Below, piece by piece: positions 8,499 through 17,904 of a stretch of 57,543 nt of DNA (positions are counted from its first letter, which is position 1; every line of letters starts with the position of its first letter). The translations under genes and the position numbers were made by a program. The stretch spans positions 1-57,543 of the forward strand of contig CANLAV010000003.1 of the NCBI GenBank assembly GCA_947487905.1, written 5' to 3'. This DNA comes from Bacteroidota bacterium. Lineage in GTDB: Bacteria; Bacteroidota; Bacteroidia; B-17B0; Aurantibacillaceae. The notes beneath the pieces were generated by a model, which saw only the letters and a list, made by a program, of their open reading frames with translations, made no database searches and was not told the DNA's origin.

Positions 8499-9815
8499 AT
8501 GAAAACAAAAACTCTCAAAAAAAACAGCGTCAATGTAGTAACATTAGGCTGTAGTAAAAATATAGTAGATAGTGAAGTGTTAATGGGACAGTTAAAGGCA
8601 AATAACTTTAATGTGGAACATGAAAGCGAAAATGATAGTCACAATATTGTGATCATAAATACGTGTGGATTTGTTGAAAATGCGAAACAAGAAAGTATTG
8701 ATACTATTTTAAGATACGTTCAAGCAAAAAAAGAAGGTTCTATCGAAAAACTTTATGTGACAGGGTGTTTAAGCGAACGCTATAAAGCTGACTTAGAAAA
8801 AGAGATTCCAGATGTAGATGCATACTTTGGTACACGCGAACTACCAAAAATTTTAAAAACATTAAAAGCCGATTATAAAAAAGAATTAGTTGGAGAACGT
8901 TTATTAACAACACCCAATCATTACGCTTATTTTAAAATTAGCGAAGGCTGCGACAGGCCGTGTAGTTTTTGTGCTATTCCATTAATGCGTGGAAAACACA
9001 TTTCTGAGCCAATTGAACAGTTAGTGCAGAGAGCGAAATTGCTTGCTAGTAAAGGCACGCGCGAATTATTATTAATCGCCCAGGATTTAACGTATTACGG
9101 ATTAGATATTTATAAAAAACGTGAATTAGCCAATTTAATTGACCAATTAAGTGACGTGGAAGGAATTGATTGGATTCGTTTACATTACGCATTTCCTAGT
9201 GGATTTCCAATGGATGTATTGGATGTGATGAATAAAAGAACTAATGTGTGTAATTATCTTGACATGCCACTTCAACACATTACAGACAATATGCTAACGA
9301 GTATGCGTCGTGGAATTACAAAACAAAAAACAATAGATACTGTGAATGCCATCAGAGATAAAGTGCCAGGCATTGCTCTTAGAACAACTTTAATTGCAGG
9401 CTATCCTGGTGAAACAGAAAAAGATCATCAAGAAATGTTGCAATGGGTAAGCGATTCTAAATTTGAACGATTAGGAATTTTCACCTACTCACACGAGGAA
9501 AATACGCACGCACATTTATTAAAAGATAACGTTAAAGAAAAAGTAAAAAAAGAACGTGCTGACGCCGTGATGAAAATTCAACAAGAAATTTCATATAATT
9601 TAAATCAGCAAAAAATCGGAAAAACATATAACGTGTTATTCGATAGAAAAGAAAACGATTATTTTGTTGGTAGAACTGAATTTGATAGCCCAGATGTAGA
9701 TAATGAAGTACTTGTAAAAGCTACTGACACCAACTACATTCGTATTGGAGATTTTGCAAATGTAAAAATAAACGATGCGAGCGATTTTGATTTATATGGC
9801 GACTTAGTTGACTAA
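8499..9815 (+). CDS. rimO: Ribosomal protein S12 methylthiotransferase RimO
   Basis: A radical SAM enzyme that methylthiolates an aspartate of ribosomal protein S12. The 438 residues hold the UPF0004 domain with cluster cysteines C18 (LGCSKN), C56 (NTCGF) and C90 (TGCLSER), the radical SAM motif C151-x3-C155-x2-C158 (GCDRPCSFC), and a C-terminal TRAM domain. LGCSKNIVDSE and HISEPIEQ fit RimO rather than MiaB. The ATG at 8499 is preferred over 8481 because the promoter box lies between them. Convergent with priA, 4 bases apart. Confidence 0.95.
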   Translation: MKTKTLKKNSVNVVTLGCSKNIVDSEVLMGQLKANNFNVEHESENDSHNIVIINTCGFVENAKQESIDTILRYVQAKKEGSIEKLYVTGCLSERYKADLEKEIPDVDAYFGTRELPKILKTLKADYKKELVGERLLTTPNHYAYFKISEGCDRPCSFCAIPLMRGKHISEPIEQLVQRAKLLASKGTRELLLIAQDLTYYGLDIYKKRELANLIDQLSDVEGIDWIRLHYAFPSGFPMDVLDVMNKRTNVCNYLDMPLQHITDNMLTSMRRGITKQKTIDTVNAIRDKVPGIALRTTLIAGYPGETEKDHQEMLQWVSDSKFERLGIFTYSHEENTHAHLLKDNVKEKVKKERADAVMKIQQEISYNLNQQKIGKTYNVLFDRKENDYFVGRTEFDSPDVDNEVLVKATDTNYIRIGDFANVKINDASDFDLYGDLVD

Positions 9816-9819
9816 TTTT

Positions 9820-12321
9820 TTAAACAGGGTCAGCGTCAATTTGTAAACGATACAAACTAGATTTATTATTGTATTGTAACGTATCTATTTCTTGTTTTAA
9901 AATATTACGCACTTGAGTTGGCGAATAATCTCTATTTATTTTTAATAAAATTCGCTTATGATATTGGTCTTTAATTTTTGCAACTAAAGGAAATTCAGGT
10001 CCAAGCATCATGCCACCAAACAATGGTTTGAGTTGAACACCTAATTGATTACAAATATCATTCGCTACATTACTGTCTTTACTAACAACTGATAATTCGA
10101 TCACACGCGTGAAAGGTGGATAATTAAATTGTTGTCTTTCGTTGATTTGAGATTGATAAAATTGCGGGAAGTTATTTTCAATCACTTGCTTAATTACGTC
10201 GTGCTCAGGTTGATTGGTTTGAATGTAAACCGTTCCAGCTTTATCCTTACGCCCTGCTATGCCGCTTACTTGAACAATTAATTGATAGGCTTTTTCGAAC
10301 GATCTGAAATCAGGAAAGTTTAAAACACTATCTACATTTAAAACGCCAACCACGCTTACATTGTCAAAATCCAAACCTTTTGTTACCATTTGCGTTCCAA
10401 CCAAAATATCAACATTACCCAATTCAAATTCATCAATCAGTTGCTTATAGGCATATTTACTGCGGGTTGTATCTAAATCCATACGTGCAACCTTGGCCGA
10501 AGGAAATAACAATTCAATTTCTTCTTCAATTTTTTCGGTACCAAATCCTTTGTATTTTAATTGGTTATTACCACAAGCATTGCAACTTGTGGGCGGTGCA
10601 ATACTATACCCACAATAATGACAACTTAATTTATTTGTTTGCTTATGATAAATTAAAGACACATCGCAATGCGTGCACATCGGTATCCAATGGCAGCTTG
10701 CACATTCGGTATATGGAGCAAAACCTCTTCTGTTTTGAAATAAAATAATTTGTTCTTTCTTTGCTAAAGCTTGCTTAATGGCATTTACTAATTGATGCGA
10801 AAAAATAGATTTGTTTTGTTGCTCTTGCGTTTCTTTTTTCAAATCGCAGACAATTGTTTTTGGCAACTGTGCATTTCCAAAACGTTGCGAAATTCTTACT
10901 AAACCAAATTTACCTTGCAAGGCATTGTAATACGTTTCGAAAGATGGCGTAGCAGTTCCTAATAATACTTTTGCTTGATGCAAATTAGCTAAATACATAG
11001 CGGCATCTCTTGCATGATAACGTGGCGAAGGATCTTGCTGCTTATACGAATTATCATGTTCCTCATCAATAATAATTAAACCTAAATTATTAAATGGTAA
11101 AAATAAGGCGGAGCGCGTTCCTAATACAATATTAAACTGTTTTGAATCTGATGCAGTGCTCCTTTCATTTAAAATCGAATTCCAAATTTCGACACGTTCG
11201 TTTTCACTAAACTTAGAATGATAAATACCAACTGAATTACCAAATATAGAGCGAATTCGTCCAATTAACTGAGTTGTTAATGCAATTTCAGGAACCAAAT
11301 ACAACACTTGTTTACCCTGCTCAATTGTTTTATGAATGAGTTCGGCATACATTTCTGTTTTACCACTTCCTGTTACACCGTGCAACAACACAGCCTGCTT
11401 TTCTAAAAATAGATTTTCAATTTCAGCTACTGCCTTTTGTTGAAATTCATTGAGGTACTTTTTCGTTTTATCTTTATGTTCAAAAACTAAACGACTCGTT
11501 TCGATTTCTGTTTCTGAAAAAATATTTTTTTTAACCAAGCCATTAATAACACTTGTATCAAACTGTTTCAGCAACATCGCTTTTTTGACATAGCCAGTTT
11601 GTTTAGCATCATTATCTGTTTTTAATAGATTTAAAACACATAACAATACTTCTGCTTGCTTAAAGGCTTTTTTTTCTAAAGTATCTAACGTTGTTTTTAA
11701 CTCATTTTGATTCGTTAACAAATCTGCGTTTACACCAATGTAATTAACTAGTTTAGGCTTATACTTATCTTTTATTTCCTCATAAATAACAATAGCTCCT
11801 TTTTTTATTAAACGATTAATACATTTTTGAACCATTTTTATTTCCAAAATTTTAGCTACATCATCAAAACTTAATGAGCTATTTATTTGCAGATCTTCCA
11901 AAACGTTATGTTCTTTCTCCGTAAAATCTGCGTAATCTGTTTCGTCCAAACTAAAATCTGGATTTAAGGTAATATGAGATGTGCTGCTTAGTTTTAATCC
12001 ACTGGGCAATGCGGCATTTAATACATCACCTGGATTACATAAATAATACTGACAAATCCAATCCCATAATTGCAAATGTTGTTTGGCAATAATTGGATGT
12101 TCGTCAATAATACTTTCAATATATTTTGCTACATAATTGGCTGGTGCCGTTTGATGAATGTTATAAATAATTGCCGTATAAAATTTTGATTTCCCAAACT
12201 GAACTATGACACGTTTTCCAACTGCAATATCCTCTTTCAATTCTTCAGGTATACGGTATGTAAACTTGTTTGGAACCGAAAGCGGAACAATCACATCTAT
12301 GAAATACGTTTGTTTTTCCAT
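9820..12321 (-). CDS. priA: Primosomal protein N' (replication restart helicase PriA)
   Basis: PriA reloads the replisome at collapsed forks. The 833-residue protein has an N-terminal DNA-binding region, Walker A GVTGSGKTEMY near residue 314, DEEH near 420, a zinc region at about 539-584 with eight cysteines (CASC, CTHC, CHYC, CNAC) inserted in the helicase, and GRKDKAGTVYIQT near 690. All expected parts are present. Its ATG shares one base with the stop of the ZIP gene (TAATG), so translation is likely coupled in the methyltransferase-ZIP-priA operon. Confidence 0.96.
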   Translation of the reverse strand: MEKQTYFIDVIVPLSVPNKFTYRIPEELKEDIAVGKRVIVQFGKSKFYTAIIYNIHQTAPANYVAKYIESIIDEHPIIAKQHLQLWDWICQYYLCNPGDVLNAALPSGLKLSSTSHITLNPDFSLDETDYADFTEKEHNVLEDLQINSSLSFDDVAKILEIKMVQKCINRLIKKGAIVIYEEIKDKYKPKLVNYIGVNADLLTNQNELKTTLDTLEKKAFKQAEVLLCVLNLLKTDNDAKQTGYVKKAMLLKQFDTSVINGLVKKNIFSETEIETSRLVFEHKDKTKKYLNEFQQKAVAEIENLFLEKQAVLLHGVTGSGKTEMYAELIHKTIEQGKQVLYLVPEIALTTQLIGRIRSIFGNSVGIYHSKFSENERVEIWNSILNERSTASDSKQFNIVLGTRSALFLPFNNLGLIIIDEEHDNSYKQQDPSPRYHARDAAMYLANLHQAKVLLGTATPSFETYYNALQGKFGLVRISQRFGNAQLPKTIVCDLKKETQEQQNKSIFSHQLVNAIKQALAKKEQIILFQNRRGFAPYTECASCHWIPMCTHCDVSLIYHKQTNKLSCHYCGYSIAPPTSCNACGNNQLKYKGFGTEKIEEEIELLFPSAKVARMDLDTTRSKYAYKQLIDEFELGNVDILVGTQMVTKGLDFDNVSVVGVLNVDSVLNFPDFRSFEKAYQLIVQVSGIAGRKDKAGTVYIQTNQPEHDVIKQVIENNFPQFYQSQINERQQFNYPPFTRVIELSVVSKDSNVANDICNQLGVQLKPLFGGMMLGPEFPLVAKIKDQYHKRILLKINRDYSPTQVRNILKQEIDTLQYNNKSSLYRLQIDADPV

Positions 12322-13067
12322 TAACTAATAAAAGCCGCTAATAAAACACCTGCAATCATAGAGGCGATTTTAGCGATGTTATATTTATGATTTTCGCTCG
12401 TTTCAAACATAATGGCTGTTGAAATATGTAAGAAAATACCTATCACTACCGCAAAAGATAATTTCACAAACCCATCTATGTTTTCGACACCAAATGTATT
12501 TAATAAATAACTGATGAAACAACCTAACGGAGCCATTAATGCAAAACCAACTAATAATAACACGGCTTTGAGTTTTGATGATTTGTGCTCTAATAACAAA
12601 CTCACAAAAGCAATAGCTATAGGAATATTGTGCAATGTAATGCCAAAAATTAAAGATTGTTGAGTGGTTAAAACAGTGTGTGTGTGTGCATCAATTACAC
12701 CACTTTGGTAAATAGGTAAACCTTCTAACAGTGAATGTAAATATAAACCTGTAATCATTCCTAATGGCAAATGTTTTTTGCATGAAGATGAATGGGCGTG
12801 AATATGACCATGTTCAATGCCTGCACTAAAATATTCGATGAGAATTTGAATGAAAAAACCAATCAAAATAAAAAAGCCAATCAGTTTTGTATTGGTGTTT
12901 TCATAGCACTCGGGCAACAAGTGTGTGACTGAGATGGCAAATAAATAAGCGGCACTAAACGCTAATAAAAAGCGCAAATATTGAGCCTTAATTTTGATTG
13001 ATAAAAAAATAATGCCTGTTACAAAAACAGGAAAAGCTAAATAAAAAGTAAGTTCTAATAAATTCAT
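12321..13067 (-). CDS. ZIP-family metal transporter
   Basis: A 248-residue inner-membrane zinc/iron permease with about eight hydrophobic segments. A histidine-rich cytoplasmic loop at 86-99 (HGHIHAHSSSCKKH) follows the third segment. The metal path carries HSLLEG at 111-116 and HNIP at 146-149, with E160 following. These are the ZIP signature residues. It probably imports Zn(II) or another divalent metal. It is translationally coupled on both sides: ATGA overlap with the upstream methyltransferase and TAATG overlap with priA. No Zur-like site is visible. Confidence 0.88.
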   Translation of the reverse strand: MNLLELTFYLAFPVFVTGIIFLSIKIKAQYLRFLLAFSAAYLFAISVTHLLPECYENTNTKLIGFFILIGFFIQILIEYFSAGIEHGHIHAHSSSCKKHLPLGMITGLYLHSLLEGLPIYQSGVIDAHTHTVLTTQQSLIFGITLHNIPIAIAFVSLLLEHKSSKLKAVLLLVGFALMAPLGCFISYLLNTFGVENIDGFVKLSFAVVIGIFLHISTAIMFETSENHKYNIAKIASMIAGVLLAAFIS

Positions 13068-13795
13068 AATTTTTGTAATACTAAAATTAAACGAGGTGAC
13101 GTTTCTAAATCAAATTCATGAAGATGATAATTTCCAAATGTGTTGATTATTTTTAAATGACTTGCTTCTGCTAATGCTTCAAAATAACTTTTATCAAATA
13201 ATTTAACACGTTCTTCAAAATGAAAATCTTTATCATCATCTTTAAAATCAATACTTTTAATAACTGTGTTATTTTCATTCTTTTTAGAAATATGAAACGT
13301 AATACCATCCATGGTTTTACTTTCTGTTTCAATCAAATGTTTTTTTACAAACGTTTCATTTAAAAAATCAAAAACGAAATAGCCATTTGGTTTTAAGGCT
13401 TTTTGAATGGATTTAAAGACGTTAGCGTCGTCGCTTTGTTTGTCAAAATAACCGAAACTTGTAAACACATTAAAAACAACATCAAAATAATTAGTACGAA
13501 AAAGCTGTCGCATATCATGTGTATAAAATGCTAAAGTATCGTTAGCGTGTTTATTTGCTTCAATAATACTTTGCTCTGATAAATCTGTGCCAATAACTTG
13601 AAATCCTTTTTTATTTAAATAAATACTATGTCTTCCTTTTCCGCAGCACAAATCCCAACACACAGCATCTTCTTTTAATTGTAAGTGGTTTATTATATTA
13701 TCCATAAACAAAGACGCTTCCGAATAATCTCTGTGCTTATATAAAGTATGATAATATGTCGTATCAAACCATGTTTTAAACCAATTTTCTTGCAT
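13064..13795 (-). CDS. Class I SAM-dependent methyltransferase
   Basis: A 243-residue Rossmann-fold methyltransferase. Motif I is at about 45-55 (VCWDLCCGKGRH), with VIGTDLSEQSI as the acidic second strand, DVVFNVFTSFGYF as motif IV and NGYFVFDFLN as the later strand. No substrate is evident. The start at 13795 is chosen because a TAnnTTTG box ends 6 bases upstream; a longer frame from 13804 begins at the TTG of that box. It is first in the operon with the ZIP transporter and priA, and its TGA overlaps the next ATG by 4 bases. Confidence 0.85.
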   Translation of the reverse strand: MQENWFKTWFDTTYYHTLYKHRDYSEASLFMDNIINHLQLKEDAVCWDLCCGKGRHSIYLNKKGFQVIGTDLSEQSIIEANKHANDTLAFYTHDMRQLFRTNYFDVVFNVFTSFGYFDKQSDDANVFKSIQKALKPNGYFVFDFLNETFVKKHLIETESKTMDGITFHISKKNENNTVIKSIDFKDDDKDFHFEERVKLFDKSYFEALAEASHLKIINTFGNYHLHEFDLETSPRLILVLQKL

Positions 13796-13801
13796 AGTAA
13801 A

Positions 13802-13809
13802 CAAAGTTA
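13802..13809 (-). promoter_or_regulatory. -7 promoter box of the methyltransferase-ZIP-priA operon
   Basis: Minus-strand TAACTTTG, followed by six bases and the ATG at 13795. This predicts a leaderless or nearly leaderless mRNA. Confidence 0.6.
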
Positions 13810-13943
13810 TTAAAAGCTAATGGATAAACAAATTTGATAGTCATAATAATTTCACATAATAAATTCGCTTTTAAAACCATTGATTTTATTGATAATTTAT
13901 ATAATGCTACAAAATATAGCAATCAAATGCTTGAAATTACTTT

Positions 13944-13951
13944 TACATTTG
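13944..13951 (+). promoter_or_regulatory. -7 promoter box of recA
   Basis: TACATTTG, 81 bases before the recA ATG, in the 237-base gap between divergent genes. A clear -33 element and a palindromic LexA-type operator were not seen. Confidence 0.5.
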
Positions 13952-14032
13952 TGAAGAAGTTAAGGCAATTGTTATTAAAATGAAAACAAACCCTAACGAT
14001 TAAACGTGTAACTTAAAAACATATAATATATC

Positions 14033-15082
14033 ATGGCAAAAAAATCAGAAGAAACAACAGAAATTTTAGAGAGAAAAACAGTAGCAAGTGAAAAATTAAA
14101 AGCCTTGCAATTAACTCTTGATAAATTAGAAAAAACTTACGGAAAAGGAACCATTATGAAAATGGGTGATACCGTAGTTGAACCAATGGACTCTATTTCG
14201 ACAGGTTCATTAGGCTTAAACATTGCTTTAGGTATTGGTGGATTGCCTCGTGGAAGAGTGGTGGAAATATACGGGCCCGAATCGTCTGGTAAAACAACCT
14301 TAGCCATTCATGCCATTGCAAGTGTACAGCGTGCTGGTGGTATTGCAGCAATTATAGATGCGGAACATGCATTTGATCGTTTTTATGCTGAAAAATTAGG
14401 TGTAGATATAAAAAGTTTATTAATCTCTCAACCTGATAATGGCGAACAAGCTTTAGAAATTGCAGATAATTTAATACGTTCGGGAGCTGTTGATTTAGTG
14501 GTAATTGACTCGGTAGCGGCCTTAACACCAAAAGCTGAAATTGAAGGCGAAATGGGTGATAGTAGAATGGGTTTACAAGCGCGTTTGATGAGTCAAGCAT
14601 TGCGTAAATTAACAGGTGCTATTAATAAAACTGGCTGTTGCTGTATTTTTATTAACCAATTGCGTGAAAAAATTGGAATTATGTTTGGTAACCCTGAAAC
14701 AACAACAGGTGGTAACGCTTTAAAATTTTATGCTTCCGTGCGATTAGATATCAGAAGAATAAGTCAGATAAAAGATGGCGATGTGGTAACTGGAAACAGA
14801 ACACGTGTGAAGGTAATAAAAAATAAATTAGCACCTCCGTTTCGTATGGCTGAATTTGATATTGTATTTGGAGAAGGTATCAGTAAAGTTGGCGAAATCA
14901 TTGATATTGGCGTTGATAAAGGTATTATCAAAAAAAGCGGTTCATGGTTTAGTTACGACGAAACAAAATTAGGACAAGGAAGAGATTCAGTAAAATCTAT
15001 CTTTGCTGAAAACCCTGATTTAGCGCAAGAAATTGAAGATAAAATTATTGCTGTATTAAAAGAAGAAGCGGCTAACGCTTAA
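14033..15082 (+). CDS. recA: Recombinase RecA
   Basis: RecA forms filaments on single-stranded DNA for strand exchange and SOS signalling. The 349-residue sequence has the N-terminal polymerisation helix, Walker A GPESSGKT at 81-88, catalytic-region DAEHAFD at 109-115, Walker B LVVIDS at 155-160, loop L1 [21 protein letters not shown] around 172-192 and loop L2 [11 protein letters not shown] at 220-230. A run of three cysteines ([11 protein letters not shown], about 201-211) is a small oddity. The acidic C-terminal tail is short. It is monocistronic, followed by a possible structured RNA and a terminator. Confidence 0.98.
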   Translation: MAKKSEETTEILERKTVASEKLKALQLTLDKLEKTYGKGTIMKMGDTVVEPMDSISTGSLGLNIALGIGGLPRGRVVEIYGPESSGKTTLAIHAIASVQRAGGIAAIIDAEHAFDRFYAEKLGVDIKSLLISQPDNGEQALEIADNLIRSGAVDLVVIDSVAALTPKAEIEGEMGDSRMGLQARLMSQALRKLTGAINKTGCCCIFINQLREKIGIMFGNPETTTGGNALKFYASVRLDIRRISQIKDGDVVTGNRTRVKVIKNKLAPPFRMAEFDIVFGEGISKVGEIIDIGVDKGIIKKSGSWFSYDETKLGQGRDSVKSIFAENPDLAQEIEDKIIAVLKEEAANA

Positions 15083-15110
15083 CAAACTTCTTATCATACA
15101 CTAAAAAAAC

Positions 15111-15171
15111 TCCTGCCCTTGGCGCAAATTAAAACAGTATATAACCTGTGGAATTAGTGAAAAGGGCAGGA
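15111..15171 (+). ncRNA. Candidate structured RNA downstream of recA
   Basis: Ten-base arms TCCTGCCCTT (15111-15120) and AAGGGCAGGA (15162-15171) are perfectly complementary and enclose 41 bases. Inside, AATT/AATT and ACAG/CTGT (15134-15137 with 15146-15149) could pair around an 8-base loop, giving an elongated hairpin. A strong terminator follows at 15187. The GC-rich closing stem is striking in this AT-rich DNA. It could be an independent small RNA or the 3' end of the recA mRNA. I do not recognise a known family. Confidence 0.4.
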
Positions 15172-15186
15172 ACCAAATTGTAAAAC

Positions 15187-15219
15187 AAAAAAAGCAGAAG
15201 ATGTCTCTTCTGCTTTTTT
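15187..15219 (+). terminator. Intrinsic terminator after recA
   Basis: Perfect 8-bp stem GCAGAAGA/TCTTCTGC with a TGTC loop, flanked by A and T runs. Confidence 0.9.
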
Positions 15220-15263
15220 AATAACTAAACCATTTTAAAAATTGATTTTCAATTTAAATTAAA

Positions 15264-15271
15264 TAGCTTTG
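15264..15271 (+). promoter_or_regulatory. -7 promoter box for the lipoprotein gene
   Basis: TAGCTTTG, 16 bases before the ATG at 15288, with a TTG at 15242-15244 nineteen bases upstream as a possible -33 element. Confidence 0.5.
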
Positions 15272-15287
15272 ATAAAACACTTAAACC

Positions 15288-15863
15288 ATGAAACCTATTT
15301 TCATTTTCACCATCTCACTTTTATCCATTTGTTTAATGACATCCTGCGATAGCATGGAAGTTAAAAATGAGGATGATACACTTATCTTAAATAAAACAGA
15401 TGCCTTGGTGGCACTTTCTGAAGATGATACTGATACAGAAAACCCTACACCAGAACAATACAACAATACAAAAGGAATTAATGCAAACGGAACACTCATT
15501 ACACATTTCGATTGCCCAGATAGTCGTTTTTTTCCACCTGTTGATTTAAAAAAATGGAATCAAGTTCCTGTTGTGAATGGCCGATTTCCTTCGTATGCAG
15601 AAACAAAGAATGGAACCTCTATTCATCATTATGGCGAAAAGAAAAATCCATTAATCAAACCTTATTCAATGCTGCTGCCTAAGTTAGCTTACTTAAAAAC
15701 ATCGTCTGAAAAAAATAAATTAGTTATTGTGATTCAAATGGTGCAAACCGCTCAAGATACGATTGTTGGTTATCGCTATTTAACAGGCGGCGTGGGTGGT
15801 TCTGTATTTCATGAATTTCATTTCTTAACTGATGATGAAGTAAAAAAAGAAATGTCAAAATAA
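15288..15863 (+). CDS. Putative lipoprotein of unknown function
   Basis: A 191-residue protein with a lipoprotein signal peptide; the lipobox is LMTSC with C20 as the lipidated cysteine. The following acidic stretch (EVKNEDDTLI) is a common linker after lipidation. The rest has a few aromatic-rich strands (HFDCPDSRFFPPVDLKKW) and a Gly-rich GGVGGSVFHEFHF near the C-terminus. No known domain is recognised. It is 1 base from the thioesterase gene, so they are cotranscribed. Confidence 0.75.
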   Translation: MKPIFIFTISLLSICLMTSCDSMEVKNEDDTLILNKTDALVALSEDDTDTENPTPEQYNNTKGINANGTLITHFDCPDSRFFPPVDLKKWNQVPVVNGRFPSYAETKNGTSIHHYGEKKNPLIKPYSMLLPKLAYLKTSSEKNKLVIVIQMVQTAQDTIVGYRYLTGGVGGSVFHEFHFLTDDEVKKEMSK

Positions 15864-15864
15864 G

Positions 15865-16260
15865 ATGAGTTCTAAAATGTATGTTCATCCCATTACTATT
15901 ATTGAAGGTGATATTGACGGACAAGGACATGTTAACAATATCATGTATTTAAAATGGGTGCAAGAAGCTGCCATTGCTCATTGGAATAGCGTTGCCGATA
16001 TCAATATGCAAGAAGCTAATTTTTGGGTGGTCAGTCGGCACGAAATTGATTACTTAAAATCAGCATACCTCGATTCAAAATTAGTTGCAAAAACATGGGT
16101 AACAGAGCCACAAGGAGCAAAATCAGAACGCCACGTAACCATCATGGATACCGAAACAGAAACCGTTTATGCCAATATAAAAACAACTTTTTATTTATTA
16201 GATGCCAAAAGCAAGCGGCCTAAACGCATCGATGCTGAAATTGTGAATGTATTTTCTTAA
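15865..16260 (+). CDS. Acyl-CoA thioesterase, 4-hydroxybenzoyl-CoA thioesterase (hotdog) family
   Basis: A 131-residue single hotdog domain. The active-site region GDIDGQGHVNNIMYLKWVQE at about 13-32 resembles the YbgC/4HBT motif, with Gln-Gly-His in place of the more common Met-Gly-His and an acidic residue four positions upstream. It should hydrolyse acyl-CoA thioesters in the cytoplasm; the substrate is unknown. The start overlaps the upstream operon closely (1-base gap). Confidence 0.85.
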   Translation: MSSKMYVHPITIIEGDIDGQGHVNNIMYLKWVQEAAIAHWNSVADINMQEANFWVVSRHEIDYLKSAYLDSKLVAKTWVTEPQGAKSERHVTIMDTETETVYANIKTTFYLLDAKSKRPKRIDAEIVNVFS

Positions 16261-16267
16261 GTTCTTG

Positions 16268-16275
16268 TATCTTTG
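16268..16275 (+). promoter_or_regulatory. -7 promoter box for the 158-residue hypothetical gene
   Basis: TATCTTTG, ending five bases before the ATG at 16281, so transcription should begin at or next to the start codon. Confidence 0.55.
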
Positions 16276-16280
16276 TTATC

Positions 16281-16757
16281 ATGAAAGTTTCGAGCCTAAG
16301 CGAATTAAAAAAAGAATTACATGAGTTGCCTCAAAAGCAATTAATGGATTTGTGTTTAAGTTTGGCCAAATACAAAAAAGACAACAAAGAATTTTTAGAT
16401 TATTTATTATTTCAATCACACGATAAACAAAGCTTTGTAACGGCTATTAAAACTGAAATTGACGAACATTTTAATGAACTCAAATTTCAAACTAATTTAT
16501 ACTTTGTAAAAAAGAGTTTACGCAAATTATTACGCACCCTTACTAAGTATTGCAAATACATGGGAGACAAAGCTTCGGCAACCGATGTGCATATTTATTT
16601 TTGCGTTAAACTAAAAGCGTCAAACATACCCTATCATAAAAGTCAGTTATTAGTAAATATGTATGAGCAACAGCTAAAAAAAATAAATACGCTGATACTA
16701 GGCTTACATGAAGATTTACAGCAAGATTACTTTAATGAATTGCAACAGATTTTATAA
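16281..16757 (+). CDS. Conserved-looking helical protein of unknown function
   Basis: A 158-residue basic, largely alpha-helical protein without a signal peptide or membrane segment. It opens with an amphipathic repeat (SSLSELKKELHELPQKQLMDLCLSLAKYKKD) and includes KKSLRKLLRTLTKYCKYMGDK, which could bind nucleic acid or protein. I do not recognise it. A dedicated promoter box sits five bases before its ATG, and its 3' end overlaps the convergent zinc-ribbon gene by 6 bases. Confidence 0.7.
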   Translation: MKVSSLSELKKELHELPQKQLMDLCLSLAKYKKDNKEFLDYLLFQSHDKQSFVTAIKTEIDEHFNELKFQTNLYFVKKSLRKLLRTLTKYCKYMGDKASATDVHIYFCVKLKASNIPYHKSQLLVNMYEQQLKKINTLILGLHEDLQQDYFNELQQIL

Positions 16758-17111
16758 ATCAGTTTTTCGTTTCACTAAAAGGAAATAATTATTTTCAATC
16801 GGCAAGTAACCATATTCATAACAAAAAATATAATGATTTCCTGTTTTGGTTTTTGTGATGGTTGTATGATAATTAAAATTAAACCCTTTATCTATTAATT
16901 TTTGTTGAGTTACTTTAACTGTTTCTTCAGGCAATAAGTCTTCCATTATTTTTCTATTCTTTTTAAGAATACTGTTAATGGTTTTTACATAAGCACTACT
17001 TAAGCTATTAGCCTTATTATTAAAAGCATTACGACACATGTCGCTACAAAATTTTTTATCAGCTCTTCCATGAAAAGATTCGCCACATTCAGCACAGGTT
17101 CTTTTTTCCAT
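16752..17111 (-). CDS. Small zinc-ribbon protein
   Basis: A 119-residue protein with an N-terminal treble-clef/zinc-ribbon: C6-x2-C9 (TCAECGESF) and C22-x3-C26 (KKFCSDMCRNAFNN). A helical middle and a C-terminal beta segment (HYIFCYEYGYLPIENNYFLLVK) follow. The zinc part resembles short Bacteroidota zinc-ribbon proteins of unknown role. The ATG at 17111 is chosen because it starts directly before the zinc ligands; upstream codons overlap nadE. It lies 7 bases after the nadE stop and is probably cotranscribed. Confidence 0.75.
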   Translation of the reverse strand: MEKRTCAECGESFHGRADKKFCSDMCRNAFNNKANSLSSAYVKTINSILKKNRKIMEDLLPEETVKVTQQKLIDKGFNFNYHTTITKTKTGNHYIFCYEYGYLPIENNYFLLVKRKTDL

Positions 17112-17118
17112 AGGGCAA

Positions 17119-17901
17119 TTAGTTAAAAAATTCCTTAGGGATTTCACACACCGGAATTGGATTCATCTTATGCTGATTCGCTTTATTTCTTTGCAAATAA
17201 ATAGACATCACATTTTTTTGATGGTCATTCAATGTATACGTTTCTTTTTTCTCAATGTACAACATCGCCCACTCTAAATCATCATATGTGGCACCAATTT
17301 GATCTTCGTCTGTTCTACCATCTGCAAATAAGCCATCAGTTGGTTTTGCATTTAAAAGTAAATCAATCACCCCGACTTCTTTTGCTAAAGCATATACTTG
17401 CGATTTCATCAAATCAGCAATCGGACTGATATCAACGCCACCGTCTCCATATTTTGTATAAAATCCAATTCCAAAATCTTCAATTTTATTTCCTGTGCCA
17501 GCAACTAATAATTTATGGTGACCGGCATACGCAAACAAAGTCGTCATTCTTAAACGAGCACGCGTGTTAGCCATCGTTAAAAAATCTTGAATATCAGTAT
17601 CTAATGTATTTTCGATTTCTTCAAAAACTGGGCTTAAGTTAACCTCAGCCACTGAAACATTTTTAAAATGTTGTTGCAACCACTCCATGTGCGCTTTGCC
17701 CCTATCGTATTCGTTCTTCATTTGCCGGATAGGCATCGTAATACAAATAACTTTTTTGCCTGTAAGAGCGCACAGCGTTGATGTTAAAGCAGAATCAATA
17801 CCGCCAGAAATACCAACTACAAATCCATCTGTTTTAGATTGATTTGAATAGAATGTAAGCCAATTAACAATAAAATTAACAACTTCTTTATTTTTCATCA
17901 T
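17119..17901 (-). CDS. nadE: NH3-dependent NAD+ synthetase
   Basis: Makes NAD+ from deamido-NAD+, ATP and ammonia. The protein is about 260 residues, the length of the ammonia-only enzyme without a glutaminase domain. The ATP-pyrophosphatase P-loop SGGIDSA is at 32-38, with GTGNKIEDFGIGFYTKYGDGG and KSQVYALAKEVG further on. Two adjacent ATGs (17901, 17898) are possible; a TAnnTTTG box three or six bases upstream excludes the longer TTG start at 17907. nadE next to gldB is a known neighbourhood in flavobacteria; here an outer-membrane barrel gene lies between them. Confidence 0.93.
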   Translation of the reverse strand: MMKNKEVVNFIVNWLTFYSNQSKTDGFVVGISGGIDSALTSTLCALTGKKVICITMPIRQMKNEYDRGKAHMEWLQQHFKNVSVAEVNLSPVFEEIENTLDTDIQDFLTMANTRARLRMTTLFAYAGHHKLLVAGTGNKIEDFGIGFYTKYGDGGVDISPIADLMKSQVYALAKEVGVIDLLLNAKPTDGLFADGRTDEDQIGATYDDLEWAMLYIEKKETYTLNDHQKNVMSIYLQRNKANQHKMNPIPVCEIPKEFFN

Positions 17902-17904
17902 TAT

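Noticed and set aside
14352-14600. Antisense frame within recA
   Set aside because: It is a shadow of the recA reading frame, with no motif or promoter of its own; several similar antisense frames elsewhere were dropped for the same reason.
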